Below the pieces are notes generated by a model. The model worked only from the letters and a program-made list of their open reading frames with translations, had not been told where the DNA came from and did not search any database. A stretch of DNA of 64,000 nt from Clostridiales bacterium. Lineage in GTDB: Bacteria; Bacillota; Clostridia; Christensenellales; Pumilibacteraceae. How positions within the stretch are numbered: the first letter of the stretch is position 1; the number at the start of each line of letters is the position of its first letter. Positions 41,765-51,495 of this stretch are shown piece after piece. The stretch is from positions 2,771 through 66,770 of the forward strand of contig JAFLVD010000009.1 in NCBI GenBank assembly GCA_022508485.1, given 5' to 3'. Position numbers and translations under genes: made by a program.

Positions 41765-42490
41765 CTATTTAGCCGCACCCGAAAGCACGTTTTGTATGTA
41801 TAATATGAGGTCGGAAAAGGTTCCTTGCCTGCTCGACGAAATATCCGCATTGTCGGGGTTAAGTAAGCACTCGGGCAAAAGGAACACGTCCATGCCTGCC
41901 TTTTTGGCGGTTACTATGTCCTCGCGGAAGTCGTTGCCTACCATAAGGCAGTTTTCGGGCTTAGTACCCAAAATATCGGCTATCTCGGTGTAGTAGAGCG
42001 GATTGGGCTTGCAGTAGTGAAACTGCTCGAACGCCGTGATTAAACAAAAGTCGTCTTTGGATAACCCTGCCCAATTAAGCCGCTTTAACTGCGCGGTCAT
42101 GGGAAAAACGGGATTGGTAGCAAGCACTGTTTTTAACCCCATGCCGTTAATTTTCCGCACCGCCTGCGCCGCGCCGACAATTTCCGCGCTCGTCGAGCGC
42201 AGCCCGTCGAAAAGGTTGTCGTAGAAATAGTCAAACCGCGCCTTGTCCTCGTCGGCCTTGTCGGGAAAGCATGAATTATAGTAATCCCAAAAAACCTCGA
42301 AGTTGGTGCGTTTTCCGTCGTTTGCCACCATTGCGTCGGTGCCTTTAAGTATCGCCGCGCTCAGCTTTTTGGGGTCGTGTCCGTATTTATACATGTGTCC
42401 GCCGACCGCGCCGAGATAAGCCTTTACAAACGCGAGCGGATCCAAATTGTGAAGCGTGCCGTCGAGATCGAATAAAACGTATTCCAACAT
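41765..42490 (-). CDS. HAD-family hydrolase
   Basis: The 241-residue phosphatase-like protein has motif I DLDGTLHN (Asp8, Asp10), motif II ATNPVFP, motif III Lys in HYCKPNP, and motif IV VGNDFREDI. The core is similar to phosphoglycolate-phosphatase-type HADs. The substrate cannot be inferred. It starts 3 nt after the rarA stop and is followed by mntP. Confidence 0.88.
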   Translation of the reverse strand: MLEYVLFDLDGTLHNLDPLAFVKAYLGAVGGHMYKYGHDPKKLSAAILKGTDAMVANDGKRTNFEVFWDYYNSCFPDKADEDKARFDYFYDNLFDGLRSTSAEIVGAAQAVRKINGMGLKTVLATNPVFPMTAQLKRLNWAGLSKDDFCLITAFEQFHYCKPNPLYYTEIADILGTKPENCLMVGNDFREDIVTAKKAGMDVFLLPECLLNPDNADISSSRQGTFSDLILYIQNVLSGAAK

Positions 42491-42493
42491 AGT

Positions 42494-43822
42494 TTACTTG
42501 TCCTTTTTATGTTTGTTTTTCCAGTCCTTTATCTGTTTAAGCCTGTCTTTAAAGCGCGTTTCAAGCCCTTCGTCCGTCGGGCGGTAGTATTCCCGTCCGA
42601 GCAGGTCGTCGGGCAGGCACTGCATGGTAGTCAGCTTGTCCGCCGTGTCGTGAGCGTACTCGTACCCTTTGCCGTAGTTAAGCTCTTTCATCAGCCGAGT
42701 CGGCGCGTTTCTTATTACGAGCGGAACAGGTTCGGCAAGCCGAGTGAGCGCGTCGGACTTTGCCGCGTTATACGCGACGTCCATAGCGTTGGACTTGGGC
42801 GCAAGCGACATATATATAACCGCCTGCGTAAGGTGAACCGCGCACTCGGGCATGCCTATAAAATGGCACGCGTGGTACGCCGCAACAGAAATTTCTATCG
42901 CGCGCGGATCGGCAAGTCCCACGTCCTCGCTTGCAAACCGCGTTACGCGCCGCGCAATGTACAGCGGATCCTCGCCTGCCTCGAGCATTCGCGCAAGCCA
43001 GTACACCGCCGCGTCGGGATCGGAATTGCGCATTGATTTATGCAATGCGGAAATAAGATTGTAATGCTCTTCGCCGCCCTTATCGTAGAGCAGCGATTTT
43101 TTGGACGTGCAGTTTTCCACCGTCTCTTTGGTAACGGTTATGCCGTTTTCGGAAACGTCGCCGTTAAGAACGACCATTTCGAGCGTGGAAAGCGCGGACC
43201 TGGCGTCGCCGTTTGCAAAGGTCGCTATCGCCTCGACAAGCTCGGGGTCGATTGTTACCTTTTCGTCGCCGAAACCGCGCTTGTCGGTAAGCGCGCGGTT
43301 AAGAAGCGTTACGAGATCGCTTGTCGCAAGCGCTTGAAGCACAAACACCTTGCAGCGCGATAAAAGCGCGCCGTTAACCTCGAAAGAGGGGTTTTCGGTC
43401 GTCGCGCCGATAAGAATAATGCTGCCCTTTTCCACAAACGGCAAAAACGCGTCTTGCTGCGCCTTGTTAAAGCGGTGAATCTCGTCGACGAAAAGAATGG
43501 TGCGCTCGCCGAAACGACGGTTGTTTTCGGCCTCCGCCATTACCTGCTTAATCTCTTTTATTCCGCTCGTTACCGCCGAAAAATCGATGAACTTCGACTT
43601 GGTGGTGTGCGCGATTATGCGCGCGAGCGTAGTTTTGCCCACGCCGGGCGGACCCCAGAATATCATAGAACCGATATTGTCGCTTTCTATAAGCCTACGC
43701 AAAATCTTGCCCGGACCGATTAAATGCTTTTGTCCGCAGAACTCGTCGAGACTTTTCGGCCTGAGCCTTGCCGCAAGCGGCTGGGAATATTCACTTTCGA
43801 AAAACGTCGGTTGAGTTTCCAT
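42494..43822 (-). CDS. rarA: Replication-associated recombination protein A (AAA+ ATPase)
   Basis: RarA/MgsA is a tetrameric AAA+ ATPase related to clamp loaders that acts at stalled forks. The 442-residue protein shows [20 protein letters not shown], Walker [13 protein letters not shown] near residue 58, Walker [20 protein letters not shown], sensor [12 protein letters not shown], and a C-terminal MgsA tetramerisation domain ([19 protein letters not shown]). It has its own sigma-A promoter and leads the operon with HAD and mntP. Confidence 0.97.
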   Translation of the reverse strand: METQPTFFESEYSQPLAARLRPKSLDEFCGQKHLIGPGKILRRLIESDNIGSMIFWGPPGVGKTTLARIIAHTTKSKFIDFSAVTSGIKEIKQVMAEAENNRRFGERTILFVDEIHRFNKAQQDAFLPFVEKGSIILIGATTENPSFEVNGALLSRCKVFVLQALATSDLVTLLNRALTDKRGFGDEKVTIDPELVEAIATFANGDARSALSTLEMVVLNGDVSENGITVTKETVENCTSKKSLLYDKGGEEHYNLISALHKSMRNSDPDAAVYWLARMLEAGEDPLYIARRVTRFASEDVGLADPRAIEISVAAYHACHFIGMPECAVHLTQAVIYMSLAPKSNAMDVAYNAAKSDALTRLAEPVPLVIRNAPTRLMKELNYGKGYEYAHDTADKLTTMQCLPDDLLGREYYRPTDEGLETRFKDRLKQIKDWKNKHKKDK

Positions 43823-43875
43823 TTCTGCTCGCTTTAAAATTTTATCCTGCTTTTCTTTTTTCCTTTATCCTTTTT

Positions 43876-43904
43876 ATTATAACACCTGCCGCCGAATAAA
43901 TCAA
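43876..43904 (-). promoter_or_regulatory. Sigma-A promoter of rarA operon
   Basis: TTGATT (43904-43899), 17-bp spacer, TATAAT (43881-43876), about 55 nt before rarA. Confidence 0.8.
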
Positions 43905-43958
43905 GAACACTGACGGCATAACGCGCTTTTTTGCTTTTTTCAATAAAATCCGAAAAAT

Positions 43959-43992
43959 AAAACCTTTACTGTTTAAACGTAAAGGTTTTTTC
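43959..43992. terminator. Terminator of the two-membrane-protein operon
   Basis: AAAACCTTTAC/GTAAAGGTTTT, an 11-bp stem followed on the minus strand by ATTTTT, just after the stop of the gene at 44012. Confidence 0.85.
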
Positions 43993-44011
43993 GTGTTGTT
44001 TTATCTTTTAA

Positions 44012-44887
44012 TCAGTTGTCGTTCGTTAAGTACATAAGATACAAAACCAACGTGGTTACGAGGACGAAGGTCATTATGCCGGCGACCGGAATTATTAAAA
44101 ACGCCCACGGCAGCACAGAGAAGGATAAAATCGTGAAAATAATCAAGCTTACCTGCCCTTGCGCAAACATCCACACCCCGTCCAGAAAGCTTGCAAACGC
44201 GTTATCGAGATTGAAATTAGGTTCGAGGTTGGCAAGAATGTTTATCGAAAGCGCGCCCACCGCGGCGACAACCGTCGAAACGCGTAGCCACAGTATTCCG
44301 TATAAATCCTTGTTCGTGTCGCCCAACAGCGCTTTGTATTCGGGCGCCGCCGAGATATAAAAGAACAGTACGACAAGTCCGGCCATGCCGGCAACGCCGA
44401 TTATCCAAAACAGCACTCTTAACCCCGTTGTCATATTTATCGGCGCCTTGTTTGCAATGAGAATGAAAATCGACGGAATAAGAACGAGTATCATGTACCC
44501 GTGAAGCCGCGAAAACGCCTGCGCCGATTCTTCGGTAAACGAGTCCGATTGACTAAACAGCCCCGATATTATATCGGTAGTAAGGGAGAGCACGCAAATA
44601 ACCGCGGCGGCGGCGTAGATAATCGCAATTATTATCGCAACGGGAATAGCTACCGGGTCGTTCGGCTCGTTTTTTGCCGCGGATTTTTTGCTCTTTCTCG
44701 TTTTTTCGGGCGTTTGGGGTTTTGCCGTTACCGCGTCGATTGCGGCGTCGCTTTTTACGCCGCCGAAAGCCGAAGTAAAATCCTCGAATCCTCCGCCCCC
44801 GTCTTTTATGTCCGTTTTTGTCGTCGCCTCTTTAAAAAGAAACGCGTTGTCGTCTTTTAAATTAAAGCCGTTGTTATTGTTTTCCAT
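44012..44887 (-). CDS. Polytopic membrane protein, unknown function
   Basis: The 291-residue protein has a hydrophilic 78-residue N-terminus rich in Asn, Lys and Gly. About six membrane segments follow, near residues 82-105, 132-150, 158-182, 208-225, 243-262 and 264-287. No domain is recognised. GAGGAAAAT precedes the ATG. It follows the membrane gene 44931-45836 by 43 nt in the same direction, so the two are probably one operon. Confidence 0.75.
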   Translation of the reverse strand: MENNNNGFNLKDDNAFLFKEATTKTDIKDGGGGFEDFTSAFGGVKSDAAIDAVTAKPQTPEKTRKSKKSAAKNEPNDPVAIPVAIIIAIIYAAAAVICVLSLTTDIISGLFSQSDSFTEESAQAFSRLHGYMILVLIPSIFILIANKAPINMTTGLRVLFWIIGVAGMAGLVVLFFYISAAPEYKALLGDTNKDLYGILWLRVSTVVAAVGALSINILANLEPNFNLDNAFASFLDGVWMFAQGQVSLIIFTILSFSVLPWAFLIIPVAGIMTFVLVTTLVLYLMYLTNDN

Positions 44888-44930
44888 ATTTTCCTCGTTT
44901 TTTATTTTTCGCAGACAAAACCCGCGTTCG

Positions 44931-45836
44931 TTAACCCTCTTTATTCTGTTCCTCGTCCGGCGGAGGGGCGAGCGGTTCGTCTATTGTCGCGGCTACCGTG
45001 TCGACGGTTCCGTTAGGCTCGGCCGCGGCGACAGTCGCCGAGATATCCTCCGGCTTTACGCGTTTAAACAGCGGAACGGCGTTAAGCTCTGCCATGCGGT
45101 CCCAAAACCCGACCTCCCGAATTTTCAGGTTTTCGGTCAGTTTGGACGACACCGCCACGTAAATAAGGTACAGCGGAACGGTGCCGAGGTTTGTTTCGAG
45201 CAGCGAATTTACGACGAGCGTCGTCAGCTTGTCTGCAACAGACTCTATCTCCGCGCTTCGTATTCCGCCTATCAACAGCATAAATTCCCAGGCGAACTGC
45301 ACCGCAATTCCTGTTACGAGCAGCCAGCCGAGCGGAAAACGCTTTTTCTTGTCGCGCACTATTATATTAAACACCAACGCAAAAACGTACCCCACCAAAA
45401 GTATAAGCGCCATATAGCCGTGGTACGATCCCGTCGTGCGCTGAATAAGTATCTGTCCGCTGTTTTCCCCAAAGGTCTGCGCTATCATCGGGCAAGCAAG
45501 CCACCACAGCACAATAAGTCCCGTCCATTCGAATTTATGCTCGTCGCGCGAGAACCACAGCCAAATCCAAACGAAGTTGGTAAAACCGTAGCTCATAGAC
45601 ATCCACCACAGCACCGCCGCCATATTGCCGCCTTCTATCGTTCTCGTGCCGAGCGCGAGGTGGAAAATGCCGTAATCGACGACAAAGTACAACAGTCCGC
45701 CGAGCACGCCGAATATCGCCGTCAAATACTTTTTGCGTACAATAAGCAGGGCGAGCAGCGCGACCAAAAACACCGAGTCGAGATATACGTATAAATGATT
45801 GAACACTCTTTGCGCGATAACTTCGTTTAAAAACAT
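44931..45836 (-). CDS. Polytopic membrane protein, unknown function
   Basis: The 301-residue protein has about seven membrane segments in residues 1-230, with many aromatic residues (LWWMSMSYGFTNFVWIWLWFSRDEH). A soluble acidic Pro/Ala-rich tail follows (residues 245-301). I do not recognise a family. AGGGGATAAG precedes the ATG. It is 72 nt downstream of sbcC and upstream of another membrane gene. Possible products of the pair are unknown. Confidence 0.75.
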   Translation of the reverse strand: MFLNEVIAQRVFNHLYVYLDSVFLVALLALLIVRKKYLTAIFGVLGGLLYFVVDYGIFHLALGTRTIEGGNMAAVLWWMSMSYGFTNFVWIWLWFSRDEHKFEWTGLIVLWWLACPMIAQTFGENSGQILIQRTTGSYHGYMALILLVGYVFALVFNIIVRDKKKRFPLGWLLVTGIAVQFAWEFMLLIGGIRSAEIESVADKLTTLVVNSLLETNLGTVPLYLIYVAVSSKLTENLKIREVGFWDRMAELNAVPLFKRVKPEDISATVAAAEPNGTVDTVAATIDEPLAPPPDEEQNKEG

Positions 45837-45908
45837 TCTTATCCCCTTTTATTGTCGATTTTGCCGACTATTACCAATTAAATATAATATGGTTTAACAT
45901 GGTACGGT

Positions 45909-48674
45909 TTAGTATTCTATGCGGCTTCCCGTCGTATCGGTCGCGGCGATAACCTCCACGCGCGACGGCATTCTGTCTATTAGCGCCTCGGCATGCGTAA
46001 TCACGCCGACAAGACAATCGCGAGAAAGCGATTCGAGCGCACCGTACACCGTGTCGATAAGCTCGTCGTCGAGCGTTCCGAATCCCTCGTCGAGGAAGAA
46101 AAACGCGTTATTTCCTCTGCCAACCGCGCGCGCAATCGCTATCGCCACGCACAGCGAGGTTAAAAACAGCTCGCCGCCCGACAATGTGTCCGTCTTTCGC
46201 GGCTTTCCGTCGTTAAGGAAGTCGGACACGGTAAAGCCGTTTTCCGAATCGTAGAACATTGTGTACTTGCCGTGCGACAGCTCGCCGAGAATGTCGCTCG
46301 CTATCGCGGTGAACTGTTCGATATACTCGGTGGCGACGAAATTCAGCATCGCCTTACCCTTCGTCATGTCCGCTATTGCGGCGTAGCGGTCGGCGCGCTT
46401 GTTGTATTCCGAGCGGATTGCCTCGTATTCCTTCATTTTTTCGGCAAGCTCGGTTAGCGTTTTAAGCTGCGTTTCGAGCGCGGAAATGTTTGATTTTTGC
46501 TCGGACTGCTTTTCTATAAGCGCTTTCCACCTGCCGTTTTGACCGTTGTAGTATTCCTCGTCGAACTGCGGCATATCGACGGGGCAAGCCCTTTGCGCGT
46601 CTTCCAGCCCCCTTTTGAGCGTTTCCACCGACGAGAGCGCAGAGTTTTGCGCCTTAGTAAGCTCGCCGAGTTTCTTTTCCTCGTCCGCCGTCTTTTTTTC
46701 GAGCTCGGCGCTTTCCTCGCGAACGGACTTAATCATGCCTTCCGTTTTTCCGAGGTTGTCGCCTAACTTTTCTTTTAGCTCGGTAGCCTTTTTGTCCGCC
46801 TCGTCGAGCGCGGAAGAGGCGCCGTCGCACTCGGCGGAAACCGCCGCGAAGCTCGGTTCTAACGCCGAAAGCTTTTCGTCGAGCGATTTGTAGCCTTCGG
46901 CGGCGGCTTTGGCTTTACCCATAGCGACCGACATTTCCGCGTACGCTTCCGGCTCGACGCCCGTTTTTTCCGCCTTTTCGGACAGTTCCTTTATTTTCGC
47001 GTCGACGGCGTTTTTGTCCTTGTCGGCGCGGTCGTAAGCGCTTTTGGCGCCGTCGACAAGCTTTGTTACGTCCAGCAACTCCGCCGTAACCGCTTTTACC
47101 TTTTCGACCGCCGCCGCGTGAGCGAGCTTGCACGATTCCACGTTGCATGGCCCCTCTCCGCCGTGGCCGTCGTAAACGCCGCCGCACACCGGGCACTTGT
47201 CGCCTTTACTTAGCTCGGCGCGGACCGCCGCCGCGTGGGAATGAAGGGTCGCCTCGTCGAGCGCGGATTTAGCCGACGTTTCTTCCTTTTCCGCTTGCGC
47301 TTTTTTATCTTCGAGTTCTTTTATTTCGGAAGATAATTTTTCTATTTTTGCGAGCGTAATTTCAAGCTCGTGCTTTAAGTCGGCGCTTCTGCTTTCCGCT
47401 TCCCTCACTTCTCGAATTATGCCGTCAAATGCCGTTTTTTCGTCTTTTAATGCGTGAATAATCTCAAAAACGGCGTTTATTCGCTCTTTTTCGTTTTGGG
47501 CACCCAGTTCTTTTACCGCGTTAAGCGCCGCGGCGGACGGATTTTTAAGCGTAGATACCGCTTTATTAAATTGCGTTTTCGCAGAGTCGAATTCGCTTAC
47601 GCAATCGTTTATTTTTTGTTTTAACGTTTCTATTTGTTCTGCCGCCGACTGCTTTTGCTTTAATTTGTTTTCGAGTGCAATGCGTTTTTGCTCGCGCTCT
47701 TTTTCCGCCGCAAAGTATTCCTTGTCGAGTGCGTTAAGCTCGGACAAGCCGATAAGCTTTTCCCTTAGCGCTTTAAGCTTGTCCGCCGCTTCCTTGTCTC
47801 TTTTCGCCTCGAAGTCGTTTAGCGCAATCGTCGCGCCGTCAAGTAAAAGCTTGGCTTCCTCCAACCTTTCCGCCTGCTGTTTTACCGCCTTCGACTTTTC
47901 GACCGCCGAAATGTATTCGTCGCGCGCTTTGCTTAATCCGTCAAGCTCGGCGCGAACGGACTCGATTTCCTTTGTCGTATTGGTAAGCGCGGTGCGCTCG
48001 GCGGCAAGATCGCTTTTTACTTTTTTTATGTTGCCGTCAGCGCTGTCGCGGTACGCGCCCATTGCCGCTTCCGCCTTTTCCGCCTCGGCTCTTGCGTCCT
48101 TTTCCTTTTCCTTCGCGCGCTTATACACCTCGCCGAACCGCATAAGCGAAAATATCTTTCCGACCGTTTCGGACTGCTTTGCCGGCGATTTTTTTAAAAA
48201 TTCCGCGTATTCGCCCTGCTCGAGAAGATACACGTTTTTAAATTCGCCCATATCTATGCCGATTACCGAATCGACAAGACTTGCCACCTCGTCGCCCGTA
48301 GTTGCGACCGGGGTGCCGTTTTTATACAAAACGACTTCCGTTCCGCCGTAAACGCGCTTATCCGTTTTTTTGCCGTAGCTGTCCTTTTCGAATTTGCATT
48401 TTATCGTGCGGTCTATTTTATATATCTCGCCGCGCTCTTCAAACTCAAACGACACAGAAGCGGACATTCTCGAAAGATTGACTATGTCGGCGATATTGCC
48501 GCGGCCGCTTTTTCCGTACAATGCGAACAGAATGGAATCGAAAATAGTCGTTTTTCCGGCGCCGGTCTTTCCGCAGATGCAAAACAGGTTACTGCGACCC
48601 ACCGCCTCAAAATCGAGCGTTTGTGCCGCGTCGAACGAGTTTATTCCTTCGATAACGAGTTTAATCGGTCTCAC
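45909..48674 (-). CDS. sbcC: Nuclease SbcCD subunit C
   Basis: SbcC is the SMC-like ATPase of the SbcCD (Rad50-Mre11-type) nuclease that opens hairpins and processes DNA ends. The 921-residue protein has Walker A GKTGAGKTT (residues 35-43), long coiled coils rich in Ala/Glu/Lys, and a zinc hook CPVCGG near residue 500. The C-terminal ABC signature LSGGELFLTSL and Walker B FFFLDEGFGTLDDE are also present. It starts with GTG 48674, overlapping the sbcD stop by 14 nt. Confidence 0.97.
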   Translation of the reverse strand: MRPIKLVIEGINSFDAAQTLDFEAVGRSNLFCICGKTGAGKTTIFDSILFALYGKSGRGNIADIVNLSRMSASVSFEFEERGEIYKIDRTIKCKFEKDSYGKKTDKRVYGGTEVVLYKNGTPVATTGDEVASLVDSVIGIDMGEFKNVYLLEQGEYAEFLKKSPAKQSETVGKIFSLMRFGEVYKRAKEKEKDARAEAEKAEAAMGAYRDSADGNIKKVKSDLAAERTALTNTTKEIESVRAELDGLSKARDEYISAVEKSKAVKQQAERLEEAKLLLDGATIALNDFEAKRDKEAADKLKALREKLIGLSELNALDKEYFAAEKEREQKRIALENKLKQKQSAAEQIETLKQKINDCVSEFDSAKTQFNKAVSTLKNPSAAALNAVKELGAQNEKERINAVFEIIHALKDEKTAFDGIIREVREAESRSADLKHELEITLAKIEKLSSEIKELEDKKAQAEKEETSAKSALDEATLHSHAAAVRAELSKGDKCPVCGGVYDGHGGEGPCNVESCKLAHAAAVEKVKAVTAELLDVTKLVDGAKSAYDRADKDKNAVDAKIKELSEKAEKTGVEPEAYAEMSVAMGKAKAAAEGYKSLDEKLSALEPSFAAVSAECDGASSALDEADKKATELKEKLGDNLGKTEGMIKSVREESAELEKKTADEEKKLGELTKAQNSALSSVETLKRGLEDAQRACPVDMPQFDEEYYNGQNGRWKALIEKQSEQKSNISALETQLKTLTELAEKMKEYEAIRSEYNKRADRYAAIADMTKGKAMLNFVATEYIEQFTAIASDILGELSHGKYTMFYDSENGFTVSDFLNDGKPRKTDTLSGGELFLTSLCVAIAIARAVGRGNNAFFFLDEGFGTLDDELIDTVYGALESLSRDCLVGVITHAEALIDRMPSRVEVIAATDTTGSRIEY

Positions 48675-49869
48675 CTTTAAGTTCCTCCATCAGTTCGACA
48701 AACGCCGCTTTCATTTCCGCGGTCGGATCCGTGCCGTAGCGCGCCTTGTAATACATATCGAAAATCTCGCCGTCGGATAGGTGCGCGCGGTTTTCCTTTT
48801 TAAGCTTTTCGTGCGACGACGCTTTAATCACAAGGTCGTTAAACGCAGGATGATCCTTAATCTCGAGCGTTTGGTCCTTGCCGAGCGGCTCGCCGCCGTA
48901 TCTAATCCTAACGTAGTCCTTTTTGAAAAATTCAAGCTTTTGCATACATTCGTCGAAGTTATCGGCGTCCGTTTCGGTCAGCTTTCTTCCGCTTGCAAGC
49001 GGAACGGGCGTAATCTGTCCCGTTTTGGTGTCTACAATCGTTACCGACTTGTCGCGCGTTTCGTCGTACGCATATTGAAGCGGCGCGCCGGGGTATACCG
49101 CAAGCGGCTTTTTTGTTACCGTGTACCGCTTGTGAACGTGGCCGAGCGCAACGTAGTTTGCGTTTTCGGGCAGAACGGAAAAGGGCAGCGCGAGAAGTCC
49201 GCCGAGCGTTTCGCCTTCCGACTTAGTCAAAAACAAGTGCGTGCACAGTATATTATAGTTGTCGTCAAAGAACGCGCACGCTTTATTTATCGTGTCTTTT
49301 ACGCGCTCGGGGTACGGAATGTTGTAGTCTATCTCGTCGAACCATCGGCTTAACCTCGCTTCCGACGGATAAGGAACGAGCGCGATATTCACTTTTTCCC
49401 CGTCTTTTTCTACCGTTATACCACCGAATCTGCCGTAAACCTTGCAACGCTGTTTTTGCAGGTAGTCGGCGGCGGCGGCAACTTCTAACAGCGAAGCCGG
49501 CGGAACGGGGTCGGAATAGCTCTGCTCGTTAAGCTCGCTGTAATCGATTTCGCCGGCAAGCACAATTCCGTGAAGCGCGGCAAGCGGCTTTGCGGCGCAC
49601 AAACGCTTTTCGTCGTCGTGGTTTCCGGCAAGCGCGACTACCGCCCTTCCGCGCTCGGAAAAGGTGTTAAGCGCGCAGTAGAATACGCGCTCTGCGTCGG
49701 CGGCCGGCACGGACGCGTCGAAAATATCGCCGGCGATAAGTATGACGTCTACCTCGCGTTCGTCGGCTATTTGTGCTATTTCCCTAATCGCTTCTTCCTG
49801 CTCGTTTAGCCTTGACACTCTGCCAAGCTTTTTACCGAGGTGCAGGTCGGCGGTATGTAGGATTTTCAT
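48661..49869 (-). CDS. sbcD: Nuclease SbcCD subunit D
   Basis: SbcD is the Mre11-like manganese nuclease. The 402-residue protein has all calcineurin-like phosphoesterase motifs: HTADLHLGK (residues 5-13), IAGDIFDAS, AGNHDDEKR, CTHLF and GHVHKR. ATG 49869 is the natural start; a TTG six codons earlier is in frame but less likely. It is first in the sbcDC operon, diverging from dnaD with 207 bp between. Confidence 0.96.
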   Translation of the reverse strand: MKILHTADLHLGKKLGRVSRLNEQEEAIREIAQIADEREVDVILIAGDIFDASVPAADAERVFYCALNTFSERGRAVVALAGNHDDEKRLCAAKPLAALHGIVLAGEIDYSELNEQSYSDPVPPASLLEVAAAADYLQKQRCKVYGRFGGITVEKDGEKVNIALVPYPSEARLSRWFDEIDYNIPYPERVKDTINKACAFFDDNYNILCTHLFLTKSEGETLGGLLALPFSVLPENANYVALGHVHKRYTVTKKPLAVYPGAPLQYAYDETRDKSVTIVDTKTGQITPVPLASGRKLTETDADNFDECMQKLEFFKKDYVRIRYGGEPLGKDQTLEIKDHPAFNDLVIKASSHEKLKKENRAHLSDGEIFDMYYKARYGTDPTAEMKAAFVELMEELKGETD

Positions 49870-49929
49870 TCCGGTGCATTCCCCCAAAAACTATTGTCGA
49901 TTTTTCTTGTTGTTTGTCCCGATAAAGTA

Positions 49930-49958
49930 TTGATTATTTTGTATTTTTTTGGTATTAT
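49930..49958 (+). promoter_or_regulatory. Sigma-A promoter of dnaD-like operon
   Basis: TTGATT, 17-bp spacer, TATTAT (49953-49958), giving a leader of about 110 nt before ATG 50077. Confidence 0.6.
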
Positions 49959-50076
49959 TAAACGTGCTTACCGAAGCCGGCGGCGAATCTATCCGCTTTT
50001 TACTGTTTTTATCTACTTAATTATAATACAGTTTGCTTCGTTTTTCAAGCGAAAGAGGTACGTAAAGAGGTACATA

Positions 50077-51495
50077 ATGTTCAAACTCTCGTCGGAAGCC
50101 AGTTTAGACGGCGCCATTACCGTCGAAAACAAATTTATCATCGAATACCTTCCGTATGCGGACGGGGATTACGTAAAGGTCTACCTTTACGGCCTTTCGC
50201 TTGCCGGAAGAAAAAGCGACTCCGACGACACAATCGACCGCCTTGCGCGCAGGCTCGACCTCGACCGCGCGACCGTCGACGCCGCTATCGACTATTGGTG
50301 CGATAACGGGCTCATGTCGAGACTGGGCGACGACATTACATATCTTTCCCTGCGCTCGGCAAGAGCAAAAATCAAAAAGTACGACGTCGACCTTTACCGC
50401 GAGTTTAACCGTCAGGCTCAGCTTTTTATCTCGTCGCGCCAGATTACCCCCAACGAGTACAACGAATACTACGCTTTAATGGAAAAGCTGAAAATCGAAT
50501 GGCAGGCGATGACGCTTGTCGTTAAGTATTGCGTCGACCTTAAAGGCGATAACGTTTCGTCCACATACATAGTAGCCGTAGCGCGCAACCTCGCGCAGGA
50601 CGGCTACCGCACGTACGACGAGGTGGAAGCGCGCCTCGAGGAATACGGCGTTTACTACGGCGAGCTTAAACAGCTTCTTTCCGCATTGGGCGGAAAACGC
50701 CCCGACCACGAGGCTTTCGAGCTTTACAAAAAATGGCTCAAAACGTATAAATTTAATCGTGATACCATTCTTCACGCCGCATCTTACGTGAAAAAAGGCG
50801 GAATTGCCACTCTCGACACAAAACTGACTTCTTACATGGAACTTGGTTTAACTACGCCTGCCGCAATCGACGCCTACGAGACCGATCGCGCCGAAATGTA
50901 CAAATTCGCGCGCGCGGTTAATAAAGAACTCGGCGTTTACTACGAAAACAGTGATCACGAAATAAGCAGCTTTTTGCGGCCGTGGCTCGACCTCGGTTTT
51001 GAAAAAAAGGCGATTATCGAGCTTGCAAAACATTGCTTTATGCTCGGGCTTAAAACCCTACCCGACCTCGACGCCATCGTAAGGACCTACCTTGCCGACA
51101 ACGTTCTCACAGAAAAGGGCGTCAAAGAAAAGCTCGGTAATGAAAAACGCAACGACTCGGCAATAGAAGAGCTAATGAAAATAATAGGGCTTCCCGGCGC
51201 GGTTAAGGCGGCGTACCGCGCGTTTTATCAAAACTGGTCGGAAGCTTGGGGATTTTCGGACGAGGTTATTTCCTACGCCGCTTCCCTTTCGGTCGGCAAA
51301 TCCTTTGCATATATAGCCGGCATCCTTGCCGCCTGGAAAAACGAAGGCATTACTTCAATCGATGGGGCGAGGTCTTCTGGTTATAAGCCTGAAAGAGAAA
51401 TACCCGAAGCGTTTAGAGGAAATATCGCAGAAATTATTTCTGCTGGTACTTTAAATTCCCTTTTTACTGAAATAACGGAGGATGACGATGAATAG
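50077..51495 (+). CDS. DnaD/DnaB-type replication initiation protein
   Basis: The 472-residue protein belongs to the DnaD/DnaB helicase-loader superfamily of Firmicutes. An N-terminal winged-helix-like part (residues 1-100, with DTIDRLARRLDLDRATVDAAIDYW) is followed by helical DDBH2-like repeats. These include AVNKELGVYYENSDHEISSFLRPWLDLGFEKKAIIELAKHCF and a later FYQNWSEAWGFSDEVISYAAS copy. The start ATG 50077 has AAGAGG upstream; the earlier in-frame start at 49894 is upstream of the promoter and not plausible. Its end overlaps the dnaC-like gene by 8 nt, as expected for a co-acting primosome pair. Confidence 0.88.
   Translation: MFKLSSEASLDGAITVENKFIIEYLPYADGDYVKVYLYGLSLAGRKSDSDDTIDRLARRLDLDRATVDAAIDYWCDNGLMSRLGDDITYLSLRSARAKIKKYDVDLYREFNRQAQLFISSRQITPNEYNEYYALMEKLKIEWQAMTLVVKYCVDLKGDNVSSTYIVAVARNLAQDGYRTYDEVEARLEEYGVYYGELKQLLSALGGKRPDHEAFELYKKWLKTYKFNRDTILHAASYVKKGGIATLDTKLTSYMELGLTTPAAIDAYETDRAEMYKFARAVNKELGVYYENSDHEISSFLRPWLDLGFEKKAIIELAKHCFMLGLKTLPDLDAIVRTYLADNVLTEKGVKEKLGNEKRNDSAIEELMKIIGLPGAVKAAYRAFYQNWSEAWGFSDEVISYAASLSVGKSFAYIAGILAAWKNEGITSIDGARSSGYKPEREIPEAFRGNIAEIISAGTLNSLFTEITEDDDE

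Noticed and set aside
49870..49887. sbcD start at TTG 49885-49887
   Set aside because: ATG 49869 gives the usual N-terminus MKILHTADLH; the extension is not conserved.
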